DNA of 64,000 bases from assembly GCA_026004975.1 (NCBI GenBank), contig BPKE01000001.1:1-64000 (forward strand). The letters run 5' to 3'. Both the position numbers and the translations under genes were made by a program. This DNA is from Gammaproteobacteria bacterium. Its GTDB lineage: Bacteria; Pseudomonadota; Gammaproteobacteria; HTCC5015. Below the pieces are notes generated by a model, which ran no database searches, was not told the origin of the DNA, and saw only the letters and a program-made list of their open reading frames with translations. The first letter of the stretch is position 1, and each line of letters begins with the position of its first letter. Shown in pieces: positions 37,294-44,576 of this stretch.

Positions 37294-39903
37294 ATGAAAA
37301 AAGCGTTCTGGAAGCGCGACGGGGTTCTCGGGCTGCTGACCGCCGCCGGCGTGCTGCTGGTGCACAGCTGCACCACCCTGGTCGACGGCCTGGAAAGGGA
37401 AGTCTACGACCTGGGCGTGCGCGGCGCCGAGCGCGCCCCCGGCGACGCCGTGGCGATCGTCGCCATCGACGACGCCAGCATCGACAACCTGGGCCGCTGG
37501 CCCTGGCCCCGCGATCTGCACGCCGGCATGATCCGTAAGCTGTCCGCCGCCGGCGCCAAGGTGATCGCCTACAGCCCCGTTTTCGCCGAGCCCCAGCGCG
37601 ATCCGGGACTGGCTTACATCGAGCGGCTCGACGACACCCTGCGCGCGGCCGGCCTGTCGGCCGCGGAGGGCGCGCCGCGCCTGGCCGAACACCGCGGGCT
37701 GATCGGGCAGGTCGGCGAAGACGCGCTGCGCGCCGCGCTCGAGGGTTCGCTGGACGGCATCGCCGCGCCGCTGGCCGAGGCGGACCGCCTCCTGGGCGAA
37801 GCCCGGACCCGCCTGGACGTGGACCGCCAGCTGGCCGAGGCCATGCGCGAGGCGGGCAACGTGGTCAGCCCGATGTGGTTCCTGTTCGGGCCCACCCTGG
37901 GGCGGCCCGACGCGCCCCTGCCCGAGGCCGTGCGGCGCATGGCGCTCACCCGCGTCGAAGACCCCATGGGAGTACGCCAGCTCGGCGAATCCTTCCTGCC
38001 TTTGAGTACGCAGCGGGTGATCGCGCCGATCCCGGCCGTGGCCGAGGCGGCGCGCGCCCTGGGCAACATCAACAACGCCCCGGACATCGACGGCGGCACC
38101 CGCGGCGAGGCGCTGGTGGTCGAACACTACGGCGAGCTGTACCCCTCCTACGCCCTCATGGTCGCCGCCGCCAGCCTCAACCTCGGCCCCGAGGACATCG
38201 TCGTGCGCCTGGGCCAGGGCGTGAGCCTGGGCGGCCTGGACATCCGCACCGACAGCCGGCTGCGCATGCTCACCTTCTTCTACCCGCCGGGCGCCCTCGC
38301 CGTGGACAGTTTCTTCGACGTCTGGGCGGACAAAGTGCGCGCCGAAAAATACCGCGGCAAGACCGTCATCGTCGGCGTCAGCGCCTCGGGGCTGGGCAAC
38401 CCCCAGTTGACGCCGATCTCGCCGGCCCTGTCCGAGCCCGAGACCCTGGCCCACACCGTCGCCAGCCTGCTCAACGGCGATTTCTTCACCCGGCCGGCCT
38501 GGGCGTCCTGGCTCACCGCCGGCGCCGTACTCGCCGTGGTGCTGTATCTGTGCGCCGTGCTGCCGGCGCTGGGCGCCGGCGCCGGGGCCGTGGCCAGCGC
38601 CCTGCTGCTCCTCGCCCTGCTCGCGGGCGAGTATCTGATGCTCGCCGTGCAGGCCACCTGGCTGCCGCTCACCCTGCCCGCCGTCCTGCTGGTCGTCGGC
38701 CACCTGGTCCTGAGCACCCGGCGCTTCCTGGCCACCGAGCGCGGCAAGCGCCTGGTGGACCTGGAATCGGCCGAAAGCAACAAGATGCTCGGCCTGGCGC
38801 TGCAGGGACAGGGCCAGCTCGACATGGCCTTCGAGAAATTCCGCAAATGCCCCCGCGACCCGGCGATGGCCGAGGTGCTCTACAACCTCGCGCTGGATTA
38901 CGAGCGCAAGCGCCAGTTCGCCAAGGCCGGCCACGTCTACCGCTACATCGCCGAGTTCGCACCCGACTTCCGTGACGTGCAGGCACGCATCGCCCGCGCC
39001 GAGAAAATGGAAAATACCGTGGTCCTGGGCGGCGGCGCGACCGCCTCGGGCACCCTGATCCTGGACGAGGCCGAAAAACCGATGCTGGGCCGCTACCAGG
39101 TGGAGCGCGAGCTCGGCAAGGGCGCCATGGGCGTGGTCTACCTCGGCCGCGACCCGAAAATCAACCGCATCGTCGCCATCAAGACCCTGGCCCTGTCGCA
39201 GGAATTCGACGAGGACGAGCTGGCCGAGGTCAAGGCGCGTTTCTTCCGCGAAGCGGAGACCGCCGGCCGGCTCAACCACCCGAACATCGTCACCATCTAC
39301 GACGCCGGCGAGGAGCACGACCTGGCCTACATCGCCATGGAATTCCTCGACGGGCACGACCTCGGGCGTTACACCAAGCGCGACCGCCTCCTGCCCCTGC
39401 CCGAGGTGATCCGGATCCTGCAGAAAGCCGCCGAGGCGCTGGACTACGCCCACCGCCAGAACGTCGTCCACCGCGACGTCAAGCCGGCCAACGTCATGTA
39501 CAACCCCGACACCGGCCTGGTCAAGCTCACCGATTTCGGCATCGCCCGCATCACCGACTCGAGCCGCACCAAGACCGGCATGGTGCTGGGCACGCCCTCC
39601 TACATGTCGCCCGAGCAACTGGCCGGCAAGAAGGTCGACGGCCGCTCGGACATTTTCTCGCTGGGGGTGATGTTCTTCCAGATGGTCACCGGCGATCTGC
39701 CCTTCAAGGCCGACTCGATGGCCGCCCTGCTCTACAAGATCGCCAACGAGCCCCACCCGAGCGTCCTCGATCTGAACCCCGAGCTGCCGCCGCTGACCGA
39801 GGTGATCATCGCCAAGGCGATGGAGAAGAACCCGGACGACCGCTACCAGACGGCCGCCGAGCTCGCCCGCGACCTCGGGCGCCTGCTGGAGGAAGGGCGC
39901 TAG
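37294..39903 (+). CDS. CHASE2-sensor Ser/Thr protein kinase
   Basis: 869 residues. A membrane helix (about 9-28) leads into a periplasmic CHASE2 domain (about 35-395, AVAIVAIDDASIDNLGRWPW). Three clustered membrane helices (about 400-475) and a TPR-like cytosolic stretch (about 490-565, FEKFRKCPRDPAMAEVLYNL) follow. A Hanks-type kinase domain (about 598-868) ends the protein: P-loop LGKGAMGVVYLGR, Lys in VAIKTL, catalytic HRDVKPANVMYN, metal-binding DFGIAR and GTPSYMSPEQLAG. ATG at 37294 is used rather than the ORF start at 37240. It is followed 1 base later by a PP2C phosphatase and then an FHA protein, so phosphorylation, dephosphorylation and phosphothreonine reading are in one unit. The signal sensed is unknown. 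Confidence 0.95.
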   Translation: MKKAFWKRDGVLGLLTAAGVLLVHSCTTLVDGLEREVYDLGVRGAERAPGDAVAIVAIDDASIDNLGRWPWPRDLHAGMIRKLSAAGAKVIAYSPVFAEPQRDPGLAYIERLDDTLRAAGLSAAEGAPRLAEHRGLIGQVGEDALRAALEGSLDGIAAPLAEADRLLGEARTRLDVDRQLAEAMREAGNVVSPMWFLFGPTLGRPDAPLPEAVRRMALTRVEDPMGVRQLGESFLPLSTQRVIAPIPAVAEAARALGNINNAPDIDGGTRGEALVVEHYGELYPSYALMVAAASLNLGPEDIVVRLGQGVSLGGLDIRTDSRLRMLTFFYPPGALAVDSFFDVWADKVRAEKYRGKTVIVGVSASGLGNPQLTPISPALSEPETLAHTVASLLNGDFFTRPAWASWLTAGAVLAVVLYLCAVLPALGAGAGAVASALLLLALLAGEYLMLAVQATWLPLTLPAVLLVVGHLVLSTRRFLATERGKRLVDLESAESNKMLGLALQGQGQLDMAFEKFRKCPRDPAMAEVLYNLALDYERKRQFAKAGHVYRYIAEFAPDFRDVQARIARAEKMENTVVLGGGATASGTLILDEAEKPMLGRYQVERELGKGAMGVVYLGRDPKINRIVAIKTLALSQEFDEDELAEVKARFFREAETAGRLNHPNIVTIYDAGEEHDLAYIAMEFLDGHDLGRYTKRDRLLPLPEVIRILQKAAEALDYAHRQNVVHRDVKPANVMYNPDTGLVKLTDFGIARITDSSRTKTGMVLGTPSYMSPEQLAGKKVDGRSDIFSLGVMFFQMVTGDLPFKADSMAALLYKIANEPHPSVLDLNPELPPLTEVIIAKAMEKNPDDRYQTAAELARDLGRLLEEGR

Positions 39904-39904
39904 G

Positions 39905-40726
39905 GTGCGCAGCGCCTCACGCATCGAAGGCCACGCCCTGACCCACCCCGGGGCCCGGCCCGGCCCCAACGAGGACGCCGTGTACCTGCACCGCGGCCGG
40001 GGCGTGGCGGTGGTCGCGGACGGCATGGGCGGTTATCGCGGCGGCGAGGTGGCGAGCGCCTTGGCCGTGACCACCGTCGCCGAGCACCTGCCGGCCGCCC
40101 TCGCCCGCCAGCGGGCCGCCCCCGATCCCGGCGACGGCTACACGCCGGAAAGCCGGGCCGTGCGCGAGGTCCTGGAGCTGGCCAACGAGGTGATCCTCAA
40201 CACCGCGCGCAGCCAGCCGCAATATGCGGGCATGGGCACGACGGTGGTGCTGGCCCTGTTCTACGGGCAGCGACTGACCATCGCCCACGTCGGCGACGCG
40301 CGCCTGTACCGCCTGCGCAACGACACGCTGGAGCTGCTCACGGTGGACCACACGCTGCTGCAGGAACTGATCGCCCGCGGCGTGTACACCGCCGAGGAAG
40401 CCCGCCGATCGCAGAACCGGAACCTGGTGACGCGCGCGCTGGGCATCGAGGAGCGGGTCGAGATCGACATCCAGGAAGATATTGCCCTTCCGGAGGACAT
40501 TTATTTACTATGCTCCGACGGGCTCAACGACATGGTCGAGGACCGCGATATCTATTCCACGCTGAAACGCTATAATGAACAGCTAGACCGGGCCGCGACG
40601 GAACTGGTCAGGCTGGCCAATGCGAACGGCGGACGGGACAACATCTCCGTCGTCCTGGTCCGCCCCCCCCGCGCCGCGGCCGGAGCCCGGCAGTGGGTGG
40701 ACAAGCTGGTAGACTGGTTTTTCTGA
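39905..40726 (+). CDS. PP2C-family protein Ser/Thr phosphatase
   Basis: 273 residues from the GTG at 39905, starting 1 base after the kinase stop. Metal-binding motifs of bacterial PPM phosphatases: GPNEDAVYLHRGRGVAVVAD, DGMGGYRGGEVAS, THV-like TIAHVGDARLYRLRNDTLEL, CSDGLNDMVEDRD and GGRDNISVVLV. It would reverse the action of the upstream kinase. The last third contains an AT-rich patch (about 40485-40590) with TTA and CTA leucine codons, which are rare in the rest of this GC-rich window. A TATAAT at 40571 lies in it. The phosphatase is probably cytosolic, as no signal or membrane segment is seen. Confidence 0.95.
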   Translation: MRSASRIEGHALTHPGARPGPNEDAVYLHRGRGVAVVADGMGGYRGGEVASALAVTTVAEHLPAALARQRAAPDPGDGYTPESRAVREVLELANEVILNTARSQPQYAGMGTTVVLALFYGQRLTIAHVGDARLYRLRNDTLELLTVDHTLLQELIARGVYTAEEARRSQNRNLVTRALGIEERVEIDIQEDIALPEDIYLLCSDGLNDMVEDRDIYSTLKRYNEQLDRAATELVRLANANGGRDNISVVLVRPPRAAAGARQWVDKLVDWFF

Positions 40727-40750
40727 ACACAACCGCTTGAAGGATTCGAT

Positions 40751-41506
40751 ATGCCGGCCAAACTGCAGTTGATGCTCAACGGGGACGTGTTGGCGGAGTA
40801 CGAGCTGAACAAGGAGAAGATCACCATCGGCCGCCGTCCCGACAACGATATCGTCGTCGACAACCTGGCGGTCAGCGGCCGGCACGCCCAGATCACCACG
40901 ATCCTCAACGACGCCTTCCTCGAGGATCTGAACAGCACCAACGGCACCTACGTCAACGGCACGCTGATCAAGAAGCACGCCCTCAAGCACGGGGACGTGA
41001 TCGGCATCGGCAAGCACCAGCTCAAGTACCTCAACGAGCCGGCCGGCGCCGAAGACGCCTTCGAGAAAACCATGGTCATCCGGCCGGACGCCGTCGGCAT
41101 GCCGGAGGCGACCGGCTCGGTGGAAATCGGCGCCTCGGTCAAGAAGATCGCCCAGGCCGAGCAACAGCAGGCCGCCCAGACGCCGGCGGCCGCGCCCGCC
41201 AACACCGGTGCGCAGCCCGCCGCGGCCGGCACGCGCCGCGCCAAGCTCCAGATCCTCAACGGCGCCAACGCCGGCAAGGAGCTCGAGCTGACCAAGGCGC
41301 TGACCACCATCGGCAAGCCCGGCACCCAGGTCGCGGCCATCACCCGCCGCCCGCAGGGTTATTTCATCATCCACGTCGAGGGCGGCGCCGGCGGCCAGAC
41401 CCCCATCATCAACGGCAAGCAGATCGGCACCCAGGCCACCGCCCTGAAAGACCACGACATCATCGAGGTGGCCGGCGTCAAGATGGAGTTCTTCCTCATC
41501 GACTGA
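40751..41506 (+). CDS. Double FHA-domain protein
   Basis: 251 residues: FHA1 (about 5-95) has the canonical phosphothreonine-binding residues, GRRPDNDIVVDNLAVSGRHA and LNSTNGTYVNG. An Ala/Gln/Pro linker (about 125-160) and a second FHA-like domain (about 163-250, GTRRAKLQILNGANAGKELE) follow. FHA2 lacks the usual SRxH (it has AITRRPQGYFIIHVEG) and may not bind pThr. Between them EKTMVIRPDA has a Thr in a context resembling phospho-acceptor sites of other FHA partners of Hanks kinases (inference). It lies 24 bases after the phosphatase, so it is probably the reader/substrate of the kinase module. Its 3' end overlaps rlmD by 11 bases, convergently. Confidence 0.93.
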   Translation: MPAKLQLMLNGDVLAEYELNKEKITIGRRPDNDIVVDNLAVSGRHAQITTILNDAFLEDLNSTNGTYVNGTLIKKHALKHGDVIGIGKHQLKYLNEPAGAEDAFEKTMVIRPDAVGMPEATGSVEIGASVKKIAQAEQQQAAQTPAAAPANTGAQPAAAGTRRAKLQILNGANAGKELELTKALTTIGKPGTQVAAITRRPQGYFIIHVEGGAGGQTPIINGKQIGTQATALKDHDIIEVAGVKMEFFLID

Positions 41507-42824
41507 ACAAGGCCATCGCCTCGCTGTGGGCGGTGTGCGGAAACATGTTCAACAAGCCCGCCGCCTCCAGCCGATAGCCGCCTTCCACCAGCTTGCGCGC
41601 GTCCCGGGCCAGCGTGGCCGGGTTGCAGGACACGTAGACGATGCGCTTTGCGCCCAGGCGCGGCAGCCAGCCGCAGACCGTCTCCGCGCCGCTGCGCGGC
41701 GGATCCAGCAGCACCTTGTCGATGCTGCGCCCCTCGCCCCACCAGAACGGCGTCGGCGGCGGCTCGAACAGGTCGGCGGTGTAAAACGCCGCTTCCAGAC
41801 CGTGCCGTGCGGCGTTGGCCCGCGCCCGCTCGACCATCCCCGCCTCGCCCTCGATGCCGATCACGCGCGCGCCCAGCCGCGCGGCGGGCAGGCTGAAATT
41901 GCCCAGGCCGCAGAACAGGTCCAGCACCGTCTCCCCCGGCGCCGGCTCGAGCAGATCCAAGGCCTGCGCCACCATGCGGCGATTCACCGAAGGGTTCACC
42001 TGCGTGAAATCCAGCGGCGAGAAGTGGATCGACACGTCCCAATTGGGCAGCCGGTAGGCCAGTTCCGGGGGCGACTCGGGCCACAGCGGCTGCAGGGAAT
42101 CGGCGCCGCCGGGTTGCAGGTAGACGACGAGCCCGTGGCGGCGCGCGAACTCGACCAGCCGCGCCCGATCGGGCATTGCGGGCGGCTCCAGCACTCGGAA
42201 CACCAGGGCGGTGGTCCCGTCGCCCTGGGCGACCTCGATCTGGGGCAGCCGGTCGCGGATCGACAGCCCGTCGATCAGCTCGGCCAGCGCGCCGACCAGG
42301 CCGCCCAGCGGCTCCACCAGCACCTCGCAGCGGCGCGTGTCCGTGATGTACGGTCGCCCGCGCTCACGGAAGCCGACCAGGGTCCGGCCCTTGCCGGGCA
42401 CGTAACGCACACCCAGGCGGGCCTTGGCCCGATAGGCCCAGATGTCGCCCTCGAGCGGCGCCAGCCAGCGCTCGGGCGCCACGCCGCCGATGCGCTGCAA
42501 GACCTCGGCGAGCTGGCGTTCCTTGGCGGCCCGCTGGGCCTCGGGCCGCAGATGCTGCAGGCAACAGCCGCCGCAGACGCCGAAGTGAGCGCAGCGCGGC
42601 TCGACCCGGTCCGGGCTGGCGCGCAGCACCGTCAGCAGATCGGCTTGGTCGAACTGGCGGCGGCGCCGGCGCAGGCGCGCCTGCACCCGCTCGCCGGGCA
42701 GGGCGCCGTCCACGAACACCACTTTGCCCTGGTGGCGCGCGACCCCCTGGCCGTCGTGGGTCAGGTCCTCGACGTCGAGCTCCAGGAGGTCGCCGCGTCG
42801 GGGCGCGCCGCTGCCGCCGCTCAC
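41496..42824 (-). CDS. rlmD: 23S rRNA (uracil-1939-C5) methyltransferase RlmD
   Basis: Methylates U1939 of 23S rRNA. 442 residues with an N-terminal TRAM domain (LLELDVEDLTHDGQGVARHQ). Four cluster cysteines follow, three in EPRCAHFGVCGGCCLQHLRP and one further on. The SAM motif is ETVLDLFCGLGNFSLPAARL, with DPPRSGAETVCGW and the catalytic nucleophile YVSCNPATLARDARKL. Start GTG 42824 overlaps the cysM stop as GTGA. The cysM-rlmD pair is conserved in Pseudomonas-type genomes, where relA usually follows. Here the FHA gene lies on the opposite strand instead. Confidence 0.97.
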   Translation of the reverse strand: MSGGSGAPRRGDLLELDVEDLTHDGQGVARHQGKVVFVDGALPGERVQARLRRRRRQFDQADLLTVLRASPDRVEPRCAHFGVCGGCCLQHLRPEAQRAAKERQLAEVLQRIGGVAPERWLAPLEGDIWAYRAKARLGVRYVPGKGRTLVGFRERGRPYITDTRRCEVLVEPLGGLVGALAELIDGLSIRDRLPQIEVAQGDGTTALVFRVLEPPAMPDRARLVEFARRHGLVVYLQPGGADSLQPLWPESPPELAYRLPNWDVSIHFSPLDFTQVNPSVNRRMVAQALDLLEPAPGETVLDLFCGLGNFSLPAARLGARVIGIEGEAGMVERARANAARHGLEAAFYTADLFEPPPTPFWWGEGRSIDKVLLDPPRSGAETVCGWLPRLGAKRIVYVSCNPATLARDARKLVEGGYRLEAAGLLNMFPHTAHSEAMALFSR

Positions 42825-43714
42825 GGCGGGAACAGGCCGGTCGAGAGATAGCGGTCGCCGCGGTCGCAGACGATGGTGACGATCACGGCGTGCTCGAGCT
42901 CGGCGGCCAGGCGCAAGGCCGCGGCCACCGCCCCGCCCGAGGACACCCCGCAGAACACGCCCTCCTCGGCGGCCAGGCGCCGCGCCATCGCCTCGGCTTC
43001 GGCCTGGCTGACGTCGATGATCCGGTCGACCCGGCTCGGATCGAAGATCCGCGGCACGTACGCCGGCGGCCAGCGCCGGATGCCGGGAATGGCCGAGCCT
43101 TCGGTGGGCTGGACGCCGACGACCTGCACGCGCGGATTCTTTTCCTTGAGGTAGCGCGACACCCCCATGATGGTGCCGGTCGTCCCCATCGCGCTGACGA
43201 AGTGCGTGACCCGGCCCTGCGTGTCGCGCCAGATTTCCGGCCCGGTGCCCTCGTAATGGGCGCGCGGGTTGTCCGGGTTGGCGAACTGATCCAGCACCTT
43301 GCCGCGCCCCTCGGCCTGCATCTGCTGGGCGAGGTCGCGGGCGCCTTCCATGCCGGCCTGCTTGTCGACCAGCACGATCTCGGCGCCGTAGGCCTTCATC
43401 ACCGCCCGCCGCTCGAGGCTGGCGTTCTCCGGCATGACCAGGGTGATCGGATAGCCCCGGATCGCCGCCGCCATCGCCAGGGCGATGCCGGTGTTGCCGG
43501 AGGTGGCCTCGATGAGCCGGTCACCGGGGCGGATCTCCCCGCGTTTTTCGGCGTTGCGGATCATCGAGATGGCCGGTCGATCCTTCACCGAGCCGGCCGG
43601 ATTGTTGCCCTCCAGCTTGAGCAGCACGACGTTGCCACGCTCGCGGTCGACCAGGCGCTGCAGGCGCACCAGCGGCGTGTTGCCGATGAAGTCCTCGATG
43701 GTCGGAAAACGCAT
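42821..43714 (-). CDS. cysM: Cysteine synthase B CysM
   Basis: PLP-dependent O-acetylserine sulfhydrylase able to use thiosulfate. 297 residues from the ATG at 43714 (MRFPTIEDFIGNTPLVRLQR). The PLP lysine is in NPAGSVKDRPAISMI. The substrate loop SGNTGIALAM and the PLP phosphate cradle GTTGTIMGVSRY are present. CysM-type ending ERD-like VCDRGDRYLSTGLFPP. The long ORF to 44101 is a fusion with sequence antisense and out of frame to pdxJ. It has its own candidate -10 box in the pdxJ stop and is coupled to rlmD. Confidence 0.95.
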   Translation of the reverse strand: MRFPTIEDFIGNTPLVRLQRLVDRERGNVVLLKLEGNNPAGSVKDRPAISMIRNAEKRGEIRPGDRLIEATSGNTGIALAMAAAIRGYPITLVMPENASLERRAVMKAYGAEIVLVDKQAGMEGARDLAQQMQAEGRGKVLDQFANPDNPRAHYEGTGPEIWRDTQGRVTHFVSAMGTTGTIMGVSRYLKEKNPRVQVVGVQPTEGSAIPGIRRWPPAYVPRIFDPSRVDRIIDVSQAEAEAMARRLAAEEGVFCGVSSGGAVAAALRLAAELEHAVIVTIVCDRGDRYLSTGLFPP

Positions 43715-43739
43715 GGCGGTCTCGGCTCGCGGAGCGGCG

Positions 43740-43745
43740 ATTATA
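43740..43745 (-). promoter_or_regulatory. Candidate -10 box for cysM, built into the pdxJ stop codon
   Basis: TATAAT on the minus strand, 25 bases before the cysM ATG. The TAA stop of pdxJ is bases 3-5 of the hexamer, the same arrangement as at rlmN/pilF. -35 not evident. Confidence 0.42.
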
Positions 43746-44487
43746 CCCGCTCGCCGGCCCGGCCGGCGGCCATCGCCGCCTTCATTTCGCGCACCGCCGC
43801 ACCGATGCCCACGTACAAGGCCCGGCTGATCAGGGCGTGGCCGATGTTCAACTCGGCGATCTGCGGCAGCGCCGCGATCGGCCCGACATTGGCCGTGGTC
43901 AGGCCGTGCCCGGCGTTGACCCGCAGGCCGAGCGCGGCCGCGTGGGCGGCCGCGGTGCGCAGGCGTTCCAGCTCCCGGCGAGCGGCCTCGCCTTGGACCT
44001 CGGCCCAAGCGCCCGTGTGCAGCTCGACGACGGGGGCGCCCGCGGCGGCGGCGGCGTCGACCTGCCGGGGCTCCGGGTCGATGAACAGCGACACCCGGCA
44101 ACCGGCCGCCGCCAGGCGCGCCACCGCCTCGGCGATGCGGGACGTCTGGCCGGCGACGTCCAGGCCGCCCTCGGTGGTCAGCTCGGCGCGCTTTTCCGGA
44201 ACCAGGCAGACTTCCGCCGGCCGCCAGCGCTCGGCCAGGCGCAACATCTCCTCGGTGACGGCCATCTCCAGATTCAGATGCGTGCGCAACTCGGCGAGCA
44301 GGCGCTCGATGTCGTGATCCTGGATGTGGCGGCGGTCTTCGCGCAGATGGGCCGTGATGTAGTCGGCGCCGGCGTCCTCGGCCAGGCGGGCGATTTCGAC
44401 CGGATCCGGGTAGGGCGTGCGCCGGGCCTGGCGCAAGGTGGCGGCGTGATCCACGTTCACGCCGAGCAAGGGCGGCGATGCAGTCAT
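43741..44487 (-). CDS. pdxJ: Pyridoxine 5'-phosphate synthase PdxJ
   Basis: Last step of DXP-dependent vitamin B6 synthesis, condensing 3-amino-1-hydroxyacetone phosphate and DXP. 248 residues from the ATG at 44487 ([20 protein letters not shown]). Typical motifs: [60 protein letters not shown], and [20 protein letters not shown] with the catalytic His. Intact frame. It precedes cysM, both PLP-linked functions, and is divergent from the adenylate cyclase. The extended ORF start at 44586 overlaps the cyclase start and is rejected. Confidence 0.97.
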   Translation of the reverse strand: MTASPPLLGVNVDHAATLRQARRTPYPDPVEIARLAEDAGADYITAHLREDRRHIQDHDIERLLAELRTHLNLEMAVTEEMLRLAERWRPAEVCLVPEKRAELTTEGGLDVAGQTSRIAEAVARLAAAGCRVSLFIDPEPRQVDAAAAAGAPVVELHTGAWAEVQGEAARRELERLRTAAAHAAALGLRVNAGHGLTTANVGPIAALPQIAELNIGHALISRALYVGIGAAVREMKAAMAAGRAGERV

Positions 44488-44493
44488 GTTGCG

Positions 44494-44499
44494 ATTATA
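44494..44499 (-). promoter_or_regulatory. TATAAT directly upstream of pdxJ
   Basis: Perfect TATAAT on the minus strand only 6 bases from the pdxJ ATG. If it works as a -10 box the transcript would be leaderless or nearly so. Otherwise the real promoter is further up. Confidence 0.35.
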
Positions 44500-44576
44500 T
44501 CGCGGGCCGGCGGCGATTCTGTTATGTTGCCTCGAATGCGGCCGATGACGGTTCCGAGGCCGCCGAGGAGCACCGC

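Noticed and set aside
37201-40026. 941-aa minus-strand ORF over the kinase gene
   Set aside because: Mirror frame of the CHASE2 kinase. Low-complexity Gly/His/Gln-rich sequence without domains.
40571-40576. TATAAT as a firm promoter for the FHA gene
   Set aside because: It lies inside the phosphatase coding sequence 175 bases from the FHA start, with no -35. Noted only as part of the AT-rich patch.
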